Notes under the pieces: generated by a model | What the model was told of the DNA's origin: nothing | Databases searched by the model: none | Seen by the model: only the letters and a program-made list of their open reading frames with translations | Program-made: the position numbers and the translations under genes | Shown here: piece by piece, positions 41,519 through 49,067 of the stretch | How positions within the stretch are numbered: the first letter of the stretch is position 1 | Layout: each line of letters starts with the position of its first letter | Source: Candidatus Bathyarchaeota archaeon | GTDB lineage: Archaea > Thermoproteota > Bathyarchaeia > Bathyarchaeales > Bathycorpusculaceae | Direction: 5' to 3' | DNA: 49,067 nucleotides | Assembly: GCA_029879735.1 (NCBI GenBank) | Contig: JAOUPS010000004.1 | Coordinates: 1-49,067, forward strand

Positions 41519-42421
41519 CTATCCACCTATTTGGATCATCAATCCAAAATCCTTCAACGTTCTTTCAATTTCACTAATTGTTTCTGCAGTGGGGGAATGA
41601 CTCAAGAAGAATAAATATTCCGGTTTCCTCAGTCGCTTGGACTTTTCAATTCCCCCTTTGTGATAGGGAAGTATGCTTATTTCTTTTACATTTTCAAGCG
41701 AAGAGACAAATGCGCCGAGTTCTAAAATATCTTCTTTATCATTATTCACGCCTGGAATGAGAGCAAAACGCACAATTAATTTCTGTCGGATTTTTGAAAG
41801 CATGTTCAGGTTATCCAAGATAAGTTTGTTCGATACGCCTGTAAACTTGATGTGTTTTTCATCATTGATTACCTTCACATCATATAAAAACAGGTCTACA
41901 TGTTTGCTGATTTCTAAGAGTACGTCTGAGTTTGTATGCCCACAAGTATCAACGGCTGTATGGACTCCTCTTTCTTTGCAAGCTTTCAGAAGGCCATGTA
42001 AGAAAAACGGTTGCATCAGCGGTTCTCCTCCAGAAAAAGTTACCCCGCCTCTTGATTCATCGTAAAACAACATGTCCTTTTCAATCTCCTTCATTATCTG
42101 GGCCACCGTCATCTCTTTTCCAATTAGTTTCAAGGCTTGTGAGTGACAGACGTTCACACAAGCTCCGCACAGGTCACACTTTCTTTTGTCTAGTAGTAAG
42201 GAATCATCATAGAAAGAGATAGCGCTTTTGGTGCAGGCATTCTCACAATCTCTACATCCCACGCACTTCTCTTTCCACCACATAAATTCCCGTTCTCTCG
42301 CTTTCCCCTCGGGATTATGACACCATAGGCAGTTCAATGGACAGCCCTTAAGAAAAACTGTTGTACGAATTCCTGGGCCATCATGAATTGCAAATCTCTT
42401 GATGTCAAAAATCAATCCCAC
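41519..42421 (-). CDS. Glycyl radical enzyme activase (radical SAM)
   Basis: 300 residues. The radical-SAM cluster is CPLNCLWCHNPEG (CxxxCxxC), preceded by RFAIHDGPGIRTTVFLKG, the signature of PFL-activase-like enzymes. An insertion carries two ferredoxin-like 4Fe-4S motifs, KCVGCRDCENACTKSAISF and KCDLCGACVNVCHSQALKL, typical of activases for non-PFL GREs such as glycerol, choline and hydroxyproline enzymes. SGGEPLMQPFF binds SAM. It installs the glycyl radical on the GRE encoded 4 bp downstream, generating it anaerobically from SAM and a reduced flavodoxin or ferredoxin. Start GTG 42421, with AGGTG about 7 nt upstream; CTTTAAAAAT at 42461-42470 is the TATA box. Confidence 0.93.
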   Translation of the reverse strand: MGLIFDIKRFAIHDGPGIRTTVFLKGCPLNCLWCHNPEGKAREREFMWWKEKCVGCRDCENACTKSAISFYDDSLLLDKRKCDLCGACVNVCHSQALKLIGKEMTVAQIMKEIEKDMLFYDESRGGVTFSGGEPLMQPFFLHGLLKACKERGVHTAVDTCGHTNSDVLLEISKHVDLFLYDVKVINDEKHIKFTGVSNKLILDNLNMLSKIRQKLIVRFALIPGVNNDKEDILELGAFVSSLENVKEISILPYHKGGIEKSKRLRKPEYLFFLSHSPTAETISEIERTLKDFGLMIQIGG

Positions 42422-42460
42422 ATCTTAACACCTACGCTTCTCGATATCTGAAGTTTCCAA

Positions 42461-42470
42461 ATTTTTAAAG
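42461..42470 (-). promoter_or_regulatory. TATA box of the GRE activase operon
   Basis: CTTTAAAAAT on the minus strand lies 40-49 nt upstream of the GTG at 42421. No other good TATA element is visible on this strand before the (CG)n tracts. Confidence 0.45.
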
Positions 42471-42746
42471 ATTGCTTACTCTCGTTGTCACATGTGCGGC
42501 TCTAGTTCGGGCTACAAGTTTCATCAGCCGAAGGACGCACTATAGCAGCGCGCGCGCTGGGTTTCATGTCAAACGTTCGCCCTTGTAATCATTAGAAATG
42601 CCGCCTGACTATGCGGCCGACGCTGTGAGAGGACGCTGTGCAGAGTGAAGAGCGCGCGCTAAGATCGCGTGAACGCTTGAAAATCAGCCCTTGGTGAAAA
42701 ACTTAATAGTTGCTCAAAAGATATAACCCGAAGATAGGAGTTGGAG
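42471..42746. other. Divergent intergenic region between GRE operon and proC, with two CG palindromes
   Basis: About 275 bp with no gene. CAGCGCGCGCGCTG (42546-42559) and AGCGCGCGCT (42651-42660) are perfect palindromes of alternating C and G. Between them the sequence is otherwise mixed (ATGCGGCCGACGCTGTGAGA). TTAATAG near 42703 may be the TATA region for proC. The paired palindromes could bind a dimeric regulator controlling both transcription units. Confidence 0.4.
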
Positions 42747-43574
42747 ATGAATTATTTGAACAAGAGCAAGCCTAAATTGGCGATTGTCGGCGCTGGTAAA
42801 ATGGGTGAAGCTATGATTTCAGGTTTTCTAAAGTCAGGCGAGTATGGACCCCCAGACATACAAGTATTCGAGATCCTCGAGAGCCGCCGCAAATACATAA
42901 ATCAAACGTACAACGTGAAATGTGTAGATGATGCAAAAGAGGCTGCTTTTTTCGCGGACCTTACAATAATCGCCGTAAAACCCAGACATATGAAAAAGGC
43001 CTTAGAACAAATAGCGCCAGCAATGAAACCGGGAAAAATAGTTGTTTCAATAGCAGCTGGCGTCACATTAGAGTTCCTGAGAAAACATCTACCAAAGGAT
43101 GCCCCCGTCATTAGAGTGATGCCTAACATAACATGCCAAGTCAGAGAAGCCATGATAGCGATATGCCCATCGGTAAACACAAAGAAGAAAGAGCTGGAAA
43201 CCGTGATTGGTACACTTTCACTTTTAGGGCACGTCATAACGCTGGACGAGAAATATCTAAATCTAGCAACGGGCTTGGTTGGAAGCGGCCCAGCATACAT
43301 ATACCTAATCATAGAATCCTTAGCCGACGCGGGTGTAAGACTAGGTCTACCAAAAGATGTTTCAATAATCCTTGCAGCACAAACAACTCTCGGCGCGGCA
43401 AAAATGGTTGTCGAAACCGGAGAACACCCAGCTAAACTCAAGGATATGGTCACCACACCCGCTGGCACGACCGTCGAGGGGCTCCTAGCCCTTGAGGAAG
43501 GCAAACTTAGAGCGGTGATAATTGCAGCCGTGACAAAGGCAGCGGAAAGAGCAAAACAGCTCGAGCCGGCTTAG
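42747..43574 (+). CDS. proC: Pyrroline-5-carboxylate reductase
   Basis: 275 residues from ATG 42747 (AGGAG at 42736-42740, six bases before). The NADPH site is LAIVGAGKMGEAMISGFLKS; IIAVKPRHMKKALEQIA and VVSIAAGVTLEFLRKHLP follow, and the C-terminal half shows the ProC signature VGSGPAYIYLIIESLADAGV and TTPAGTTVEGLLALEEGKLR. It reduces pyrroline-5-carboxylate to L-proline. It is divergent from the GRE activase operon with 325 bp between. If the GRE is HypD-like, its product is exactly the substrate of ProC, a pairing known from bacterial hydroxyproline use. Confidence 0.95.
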   Translation: MNYLNKSKPKLAIVGAGKMGEAMISGFLKSGEYGPPDIQVFEILESRRKYINQTYNVKCVDDAKEAAFFADLTIIAVKPRHMKKALEQIAPAMKPGKIVVSIAAGVTLEFLRKHLPKDAPVIRVMPNITCQVREAMIAICPSVNTKKKELETVIGTLSLLGHVITLDEKYLNLATGLVGSGPAYIYLIIESLADAGVRLGLPKDVSIILAAQTTLGAAKMVVETGEHPAKLKDMVTTPAGTTVEGLLALEEGKLRAVIIAAVTKAAERAKQLEPA

Positions 43575-43717
43575 AAAGATGATACTCTCAACAAGATTGC
43601 GCTTTTCATGCTTAGGGTAATTTTCAATTTTTCGCACCATCTATTTCGTTGAGAAGAATGCTTATTTATCTCCGAGGAATATGATTACAGCAATCTCGCA
43701 AAAAAGGAGGAAACAAT

Positions 43718-45361
43718 GTGCAATTATTGAAAGAAACAAAAGCTGTTTCACATTTTATACTGATAGTTTTAATGTTGTGCTCCGCTGTCTTCGGAGCCCT
43801 TGTGTCATATTTGTGGGTTATGTCAAGCTATTACAACATGCCGGAAGACACCACACTGCTTATAGTAGAAGATGTTGTTTTTCCCGTTTTCGATGCTAGA
43901 TATTTTAGTGTAACAATTCTTAATCCCTCCAACTCAATTTCGGATGTAGACATAACGGCAATCCGCTTAAGCGTGGAGGGGAAAAATGAAGTATACAATG
44001 TTACAAAAGCGGGCCCAGCCCTTCCATTCCCTCTCAGGAGAGGAACGAAGCAAACTTTCAATTGCAATTGGAATTGGGGCAACTTTGCTGGAGAGACTCT
44101 GAGAATAGAACCAGTCGCAGCTAATGCTTCAACAAAGAGTTACTCGTATGTCACACCAAGAGTAAAGCTGAAGTTAACACCCAAATTCGACCCGTCTCAA
44201 AGCATCGAATACTTCAATTTGACCGTGGAAAACTACGCATCCATCATAAATCTCACGATTTCAAAAATAATTGTACTCGACGACTCCATAACCTCTTTGA
44301 ACGTTACTCCGTCGCTCCCTTACGTTTTGCCGCCAGACCAAACAGAAACATTCCGATGTGATTGGAATTGGGAGAACCATAGAGGAGAAAACGTTACAAT
44401 TACCGTAGAAACATTGGAGGGCTACGAGTCGGTTTATACAACAAATGAACTCCTAGGCGCTGTTCTCTACATAGATGAAGTTAAGTTTGACTACACGGAC
44501 ACAACATATTTCAATTTGACCATTAGCAGTTCCGAATACTCCACAGCAACTCCAATGATAAATAGAGTGAATCTAACGTTACCGGATGAAACAACAATTA
44601 TACTCGATACGATCCCTCCATTAGACATCATACCAATCTCCATTCCAAAGAACGAATCAGTAACTATACGGTGCATTTGGAACTGGAATGCCTATCGTAA
44701 CGAAACGGTCACGGTTAGGGTTTACACCAAGCAAGGTTTTATTATACCGGGTAAGGTTGTTATAACACCTCCCACCATTGTCTGGAATATAACCGATGTA
44801 AAGTTTGACTTAGATGACATAGAGCACTTTTCAGTGAATGTAACAAATACGCCATGTTCTCTCCGAAGCATCAACGTTACACAGATAAGGCTTAACGAAA
44901 ATGCAACGGAAGTAACACCGTCTTCTTGGCGGATATCGGCTGGCGAAGAGGGCCAGTTTAGCTGCGCGTTTAATTGGACAAGTTTTAGAGGGGAAAGCGT
45001 TATCATAATGGTTTGTACCGCAGATTGGCTGAACATTTCGAGGAGTATAACGCTACCCTCTGTTGAGTTGAAAATAATCAATGCGAGTTTCAAAACCTCA
45101 GAAGGTAGCAGATACTTAAACGTAACGATTGAAAACGTCAAGGAGTCTCTACTAGATGTAACTGTTGCTCGAATAGTTGTAAGTTTAGAAAATGAAATAG
45201 TTTATGAAAGCAAAGGAGTTGGAATTCTAGTCGAAGCGGGCAAAAACGTGACTCTTGCATTCTCATTGAACTGGAGCTCATATGAAAATGAAGAGGTAAC
45301 AATAAGTGTCTATACAGAGGAAGGCTTTGAAGCAACCGCCAGATTCATAGCTAAAGAATAG
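43718..45361 (+). CDS. Membrane-anchored surface protein with five beta-sandwich-like repeats
   Basis: 547 residues. An N-terminal basic stretch and one hydrophobic helix (FILIVLMLCSAVFGALVSYL) form a signal anchor; the rest is extracellular. Five repeats of about 100 residues end in a W-containing motif: CNWNWGNFAGETLRIE (Cys116), CDWNWENHRGENVTITVETL (Cys214), CIWNWNAYRNETVTVRVYTK (Cys319), CAFNWTSFRGESVIIMVCTA (Cys416) and FSLNWSSYENEEVTISVYTE (near 515). Many N-x-S/T sequons (over twenty) suggest heavy N-glycosylation. The pattern resembles Ig-like or CARDB-like adhesion modules. Start GTG 43718, with AGGAGG 7 nt upstream. It may be S-layer-associated; no partner is visible. Confidence 0.75.
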   Translation: MQLLKETKAVSHFILIVLMLCSAVFGALVSYLWVMSSYYNMPEDTTLLIVEDVVFPVFDARYFSVTILNPSNSISDVDITAIRLSVEGKNEVYNVTKAGPALPFPLRRGTKQTFNCNWNWGNFAGETLRIEPVAANASTKSYSYVTPRVKLKLTPKFDPSQSIEYFNLTVENYASIINLTISKIIVLDDSITSLNVTPSLPYVLPPDQTETFRCDWNWENHRGENVTITVETLEGYESVYTTNELLGAVLYIDEVKFDYTDTTYFNLTISSSEYSTATPMINRVNLTLPDETTIILDTIPPLDIIPISIPKNESVTIRCIWNWNAYRNETVTVRVYTKQGFIIPGKVVITPPTIVWNITDVKFDLDDIEHFSVNVTNTPCSLRSINVTQIRLNENATEVTPSSWRISAGEEGQFSCAFNWTSFRGESVIIMVCTADWLNISRSITLPSVELKIINASFKTSEGSRYLNVTIENVKESLLDVTVARIVVSLENEIVYESKGVGILVEAGKNVTLAFSLNWSSYENEEVTISVYTEEGFEATARFIAKE

Positions 45362-45425
45362 TTTTCGCCATAACACTTATTTCCCTTTTAGAGCAAAAGC
45401 CTAAACCCTGAATGAGGTTAAAGCC

Positions 45426-46631
45426 TTGGCTAATGTAAAGGTCACTGAAAGGGTGCGGACCATTGAATATGCCATTCGCGACGTCATTGTTCATGCAAAG
45501 CAGCTCGCGAAAACTGGGAAAAAAATTTATTACCTTAACATAGGAGATCCTGTTGCATTTGATTTTGACACGCCACTGCATGTTAAGCAAGCCTTAATGG
45601 ATGCGGTTAGGGAAGGAGCAAATCGTTACTCGCCTTCCGAAGGACTGCTGGAGCTTAGACAAGCCATAAGCGAAAAAGAAAAGAGAGTAAATGATGTGGA
45701 TATTTCCGCTGAGGATATAATTGTTACCGCAGGGATTTCTGAAGGTATCCAGATGGTTACGGCTGCACTTATTGATGCCGGAGATGAGATTCTTCTTCCG
45801 GGACCAGCCTATCCCCCCTACATTTCATATGCCAAATTCTTTGGTGGAAAACCAATCACGTATAAGACTGTTGAGGAAAATGGTTGGCAACCAAACATTG
45901 AAGACTTGAAAAGCAAAATATCAGAGAAAACACGCGGGATTGTAATTATCAACCCGAACAATCCTTGCGGTGCACTTTATGAAGAGAAAGTTGTAAAGCA
46001 AATATTAGACCTTGCAGGCGAGTATGACATCCCAGTTTTGTCAGATGAAATCTACGACCAGATTACTTATGCGGGAAAGTTTGTTAGCAGTGCTCATTTG
46101 GCCAAGGATGTTCCAGTGATAGGATTGAACGGCTTCTCAAAAGCGTATTTGATGACAGGATGGAGACTCGGCTACATATACTTTCACGAGCAAGACAACC
46201 AGTTGCAAGAGTTGAAACAGTGCATCGAAAAAGAGGCGCGAATAAGATTATGTGCAAACACGCCGGTTCAGAAAGCTGGCGTGGCAGCCTTAACCGGACC
46301 ACAAGACCACATTAAAGAGATGGTTGCAAAGCTCAGGAAGAGAAGAGATTACGCGTGGAAAAGGCTGAATGAAATGAAAGGGATAAGTTGTGCAAAGCCA
46401 GAAGCAGCATTCTATGCCTTCCCAAGGATAGAAGGAGTGGGATTAAGGTGGAAAACCGACAGGGACTTTGCCTTAGAACTGTTGAGGGAGACAGGTGTGC
46501 TGTTTGTGCATGGTTCGGGATTTGACCCAGTTTATGGCGCAGGACATATCAGAGTAGTTTTCTTACCACCAGTTGAAACACTTGATCAAGCATTAAATGA
46601 AGTGGAAAGCTTCATGGAAAAGAATAGGTAA
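45426..46631 (+). CDS. Class I/II PLP aminotransferase, alanine aminotransferase-like
   Basis: 401 residues, fold type I. Motifs: YLNIGDPVAFDFDTPLHVKQ, RYSPSEGLLELRQAISEKEK, the IINPNNPCGALYEEKVVKQ segment and the Schiff-base Lys in GLNGFSKAYLMTGWRLGYIY, with the carboxylate-binding Arg in GAGHIRVVFLPP near the end. The GDP...FDTP opening and NxxSKAYLMTGWRLG spacing match the AlaA-like archaeal alanine/aspartate aminotransferases. It would transfer amino groups between alanine, glutamate and 2-oxo acids. TTG 45426 is the start (GAGGT 8 nt upstream). Exact donor/acceptor pair is not readable; nearby proC and the GRE point to amino-acid catabolism. Confidence 0.88.
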   Translation: MANVKVTERVRTIEYAIRDVIVHAKQLAKTGKKIYYLNIGDPVAFDFDTPLHVKQALMDAVREGANRYSPSEGLLELRQAISEKEKRVNDVDISAEDIIVTAGISEGIQMVTAALIDAGDEILLPGPAYPPYISYAKFFGGKPITYKTVEENGWQPNIEDLKSKISEKTRGIVIINPNNPCGALYEEKVVKQILDLAGEYDIPVLSDEIYDQITYAGKFVSSAHLAKDVPVIGLNGFSKAYLMTGWRLGYIYFHEQDNQLQELKQCIEKEARIRLCANTPVQKAGVAALTGPQDHIKEMVAKLRKRRDYAWKRLNEMKGISCAKPEAAFYAFPRIEGVGLRWKTDRDFALELLRETGVLFVHGSGFDPVYGAGHIRVVFLPPVETLDQALNEVESFMEKNR

Positions 46632-46673
46632 GAACGTTACAGGGTTCTAAAAACAGGCTACTGTGTCTGTTGC

Positions 46674-47891
46674 TTACAGCCTTTCTTTGATTGCTTGTCC
46701 TAGTCTTTTGATGCCTTCCTCTATTTCGTCCATCGCCGGGTAGCTAAAGTTCAGCCTCATCGTGTTTGTTCCGCTTTCATCCACGAAGAATGACTGGCCT
46801 GGAACGTATGCAATCCCATATTTCTTGATGCAGTCTTGGATAAGCTCCTTGGTGTTCACTCTTTCGGGAACCCAAGCGAATATGAACAGCCCGCCTATGG
46901 GCGTTGTCCACTTGCATCCCTCTGGAAAGTAGGTCTCCAGAGCCTCCAGCATCTTGTCTCTCTTCGTCTTATAGAGCCCACGAATCTTTGAAAGATTCTC
47001 TTGGATAACCTTTCGTTTCAGAGCCACATAAGCGATGTACTGCAGAAGCGGTGAGGTGCACAGGTCCATGCCCTGTTTGGCGAGCACAAACTTCTTGATG
47101 AGCCTAGCGTCAGCTAACACCCATCCTAGGCGAAGCCCAGGAGAGAGAATCTTGCTGAAGGTTGACAAGTATGTAACTCGTCCTTCACCGTCCATAGATT
47201 TTAGAGGAGCAACGTCAATCGGTTCATAGAGGATTAGACTGTAGGGGTCGTCTTCAATGATCAGAAAGTCGTACTCCGAGGCAAGTTCGAGAAGACGTTT
47301 CCTGCGCTCCACAGATAAGGTTACGCCAGTAGGGTTCTGACACGTAGGAACCGTATACAGAAACTTTACTTTTTTATGCTTAGACTTTAATTCTTTCAGG
47401 ACGCTTTCTAAGGAGTCCATTATGATGCCGTCATCATCCATTTTCAATCCGACAAACTCTGGATCATAAAGCTTAAAGGCGTTAATGGCAGCTAGGTAAG
47501 CTGGAAGCTCCATAAGCACGACGTCTCCTTCATCGATGAAAACTTTCCCAAACATGTCAAGCCCTTGTTGGCTTCCGCTTAAAACGACAATGTCGTCGAC
47601 GTTTGACACATTAATTCCTCTCCACTCCATAAAATTCTTGAGCTCTGATCTCAGCTCATTCAACCCCTGCGTAGTGCCGTACTGTAGAAGCTTGTCACCG
47701 TGCTCACTTATCCCTTCGGTGATAGCCTCTATAATCTGTTGTCGAGGAAACGTGGCTGGGGAGGGCATACCGCCGCCGAAGGAGATTATACCTCCCTCAG
47801 CAACCCACTTCAGAAGCTCTCGGATCTCCGACGCCTTTAGCAGTGATGTTCTTTCAGCGAAAAAAGTTTCAGGAATAACCATTGTATTCAC
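46674..47891 (-). CDS. PLP aminotransferase of the LysN / 2-aminoadipate type (MocR-like C-domain)
   Basis: 405 residues, or 402 from ATG 47882. Features: ISFGGGMPSPATFPRQQIIE, LLQYGTTQGLNELRSELKNF, VVLSGSQQGLDMFGKVFIDE, TVPTCQNPTGVTLSVERRKR, IIEDDPYSLILYEP and the Schiff-base Lys in LSTFSKILSPGLRLGWVLAD. These fit the alpha-aminoadipate / branched-chain / aromatic aminotransferase group related to MocR regulators but without a DNA-binding domain. It could act in lysine, leucine or aromatic amino-acid metabolism. The start is GTG 47891 or ATG 47882; ATTTTAAGCTTAAAC (47911-47925) is A/T-rich promoter-like sequence. Its stop converges on the alanine aminotransferase gene 42 bp away. Confidence 0.88.
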   Translation of the reverse strand: MNTMVIPETFFAERTSLLKASEIRELLKWVAEGGIISFGGGMPSPATFPRQQIIEAITEGISEHGDKLLQYGTTQGLNELRSELKNFMEWRGINVSNVDDIVVLSGSQQGLDMFGKVFIDEGDVVLMELPAYLAAINAFKLYDPEFVGLKMDDDGIIMDSLESVLKELKSKHKKVKFLYTVPTCQNPTGVTLSVERRKRLLELASEYDFLIIEDDPYSLILYEPIDVAPLKSMDGEGRVTYLSTFSKILSPGLRLGWVLADARLIKKFVLAKQGMDLCTSPLLQYIAYVALKRKVIQENLSKIRGLYKTKRDKMLEALETYFPEGCKWTTPIGGLFIFAWVPERVNTKELIQDCIKKYGIAYVPGQSFFVDESGTNTMRLNFSYPAMDEIEEGIKRLGQAIKERL

Positions 47892-47901
47892 TTAAACACG
47901 T

Positions 47902-48168
47902 TTACGAAGGTTTAAGCTTAAAATTTCTTTCGGTAACTTTCCCTCTGGTTGTTATGAAAAAGTGGGACGTTTTACAGCGTTTTGCTACTGATAAATTGGT
48001 ATCCCTTCCCTCGGATCTCTGACAAGTCTTTCGAATTTCTTCGTTATGCATCTTGTCACAGATCGCGCGTGCTGTTTTACCAAGTAGGTCTCCTGCAGTA
48101 TGGTTAACCTGTGCTATGGAATCACAGTTCGGATTGACGAAGGCTGACTCCCCAATGGACCAGAATTC
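47902..48168 (-). pseudogene. Open 88-codon stretch without start, possible gene remnant
   Basis: Between stops at 48169-48171 and 47902-47904 the minus strand stays open: SIGESAFVNPNCDSIAQVNH, then AGDLLGKTARAICDKMHNEE and a basic end. The first part recalls a PAS-type start (NPNxxx...DLLGK) but is too short to call, and the only internal ATG (MHNEEIRK) is late. It is most likely the decayed end of a sensor-like gene, or chance. A TCGCGCGT motif lies within it at 48063-48070. No other gene in the 47.9-48.2 kb gap. Confidence 0.25.
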
Positions 48169-48207
48169 CTAAGAACGCGCCCAACCTGGAAAAGGAGAAC
48201 TGAAACA

Positions 48208-49067
48208 CTAAGCTACATTTGTTGTCAACCCAGAAAATCTTGAGAGCGAACCAAAAAGTTTCAGATAATCCTTCAAATGTCTTGTGATCAAAAAGTTTTT
48301 CAAAATGTGCTCTCTGCCCTGTTTCCCGATTTTTTTGGCTTCTGCAGGGTGTTTAAGTAGGTAGATAGTTTTTTCAGCTGCCTCTTCAATGCTGTTGACT
48401 AAGAATCCGGTCTTACCATGGAGTATTTGCAATGGGATTCCTCCAACATTGCCGCCGATAACTGGCACTTCCTTCCACAAAGCTTCGGCCACGCTGAGAC
48501 CAAATCCTTCACGTATAGACTTCTGTAAAACGACGTCTGAAGCTCTCTGAAATGCGTTGACTTCGATGTCGCCTACACCTTTTAGGTCTGTCAGCAAATG
48601 TATGTTATAGTCTTCTGTTGCGTGCCGAGCGGTTTTCTCATAGTACGTCCATCCCTCCGGATCATCTTTGGCCATACTAGCTATCAATAACAGTTGAACG
48701 CTAGGCATTTTTTCCTTAACTAATCTGTAAACATCGATCACTCCTAAAGGGTCTTTCCACGGGTCAAATCTAGCGACTTGCGTCATTATTGGTTTTTCAG
48801 CATCCACATCGTATTTGTCTAACACTAAAAGAATTAGATTTTGAGAAAGAGTTTTGTTTTTGGCGCTTAAAGGATCTATGGATGGCGGAATTAGAGCAAC
48901 TTTCTTCGCCTTTAAAGGTTCTTGCACAAATCGCTCTATCGTGAAAATTAAGGAATCATACTGGAGTAAAAACGGAGTAATAAAATTCATGAATTCATGA
49001 TTTGGCTGTGACAGATCGATGTGGCAACGCCAAATCCACTTTCCAACCCTACTCGGATAGTGACTAA
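48208..49067 (-). CDS. Trehalose synthase (TreT-like GT4 glycosyltransferase), 5' end outside window
   Basis: The frame is open from the window edge through an internal ATG at 48990, so the gene starts beyond 49067. The visible 285 residues begin with KWIWRCHIDLSQPNHEF and IPPSIDPLSAKNK, the TreT signatures around the acceptor site and linker, continue with MTQVARFDPWKDPLGVIDVY, and include the GT-B C-domain with EGFGLSVAEALWKEVPVIGG (E-x7-E) and GGIPLQILHGKTGFLV. TreT joins NDP-glucose and glucose reversibly to trehalose. It completes a set of alpha-glucan and trehalose genes in this window. Other GT4 sugar synthases are the main alternative. Confidence 0.85.
   Translation of the reverse strand, partial: SHYPSRVGKWIWRCHIDLSQPNHEFMNFITPFLLQYDSLIFTIERFVQEPLKAKKVALIPPSIDPLSAKNKTLSQNLILLVLDKYDVDAEKPIMTQVARFDPWKDPLGVIDVYRLVKEKMPSVQLLLIASMAKDDPEGWTYYEKTARHATEDYNIHLLTDLKGVGDIEVNAFQRASDVVLQKSIREGFGLSVAEALWKEVPVIGGNVGGIPLQILHGKTGFLVNSIEEAAEKTIYLLKHPAEAKKIGKQGREHILKNFLITRHLKDYLKLFGSLSRFSGLTTNVA

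Noticed and set aside
1-49067. CRISPR array, complete tRNA or rRNA, insertion sequence
   Set aside because: No regularly spaced direct repeats, no complete tRNA cloverleaf (only the 3'-like fragment at 6050-6111), no rRNA-like sequence and no transposase or integrase motifs were seen on either strand.

Overview
The window reads as archaeal chromosome, most likely from an uncultured Bathyarchaeia-like lineage (MCG / Thermoproteota side). Support: an archaeal-type phosphoglycerate mutase (apgM), archaeal-type prolyl-tRNA synthetase with a C-terminal Cys-rich site, endonuclease Q, a COG3199 NAD-kinase-like protein, two tungsten-type aldehyde:ferredoxin oxidoreductases (AOR), and TATA-box promoters instead of bacterial -35/-10 boxes. 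GTG and TTG starts are frequent. No complete tRNA, rRNA, CRISPR array or intact transposase was found. The lineage is inferred from gene content only.

Layout. 1-6.0 kb: end of a probable thymidylate synthase, a LysE exporter, an Asp/Glu racemase-like protein, two methyltransferases, a cupin, a small orphan and a GH57 alpha-glucanase. 6.0-9.8 kb: a thinly coding stretch with two membrane proteins, a DUF3795 protein, small orphans, a tRNA-like hairpin pair and copies of a short decayed repeat. 9.8-14.6 kb: an ABC-2 exporter, then a small operon of a winged-helix-like protein, a lone GT-B N-domain and a complete glycogen-synthase-like glycosyltransferase. 14.6-21.1 kb: a NapH-like polyferredoxin, a TldD/PmbA pseudogene, a NitrOD5-like protein, endonuclease Q overlapping a VTT membrane protein, and a ferredoxin-AOR pair. 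21.1-25.8 kb: a PlsY-like acyltransferase, an unusual fusion of an EVE/PUA-like domain to a phosphohistidine swivel domain, a primase small-subunit homologue broken by a -1 frameshift at A7, and a decayed region.

25.8-36.9 kb is mostly housekeeping: a WrbA flavoprotein with a 34-residue zinc ribbon upstream; a threonine-to-glycine module (threonine dehydrogenase, KBL ligase, 5-formyl-THF cyclo-ligase); DUF1028; the NAD-kinase-like protein; a second DUF3795 protein; AHSA1; apgM; a TPR protein; proS.

36.9-43.6 kb is the most interesting part. A glycyl radical enzyme (GRE) and its activase lie upstream of a second AOR, and pyrroline-5-carboxylate reductase (proC) diverges from the activase. The GRE carries the residues I recall for the active site of trans-4-hydroxyproline dehydratase (HypD) at a constant offset, but the Cys-x-Glu glutamate is Thr. 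A plausible pathway is hydroxyproline to pyrroline-5-carboxylate / glutamate semialdehyde, then proline via ProC or glutamate plus reduced ferredoxin via the AOR. This is inference.

43.7 kb to the end: a repeat-containing surface protein, two PLP aminotransferases, an unrecognised open stretch, and a TreT-like trehalose synthase cut by the window edge.

A second theme is alternating (CG)n tracts of 7-14 bp, often within TTAGCGCGCGC or its complement. About a dozen are visible, all outside intact genes.
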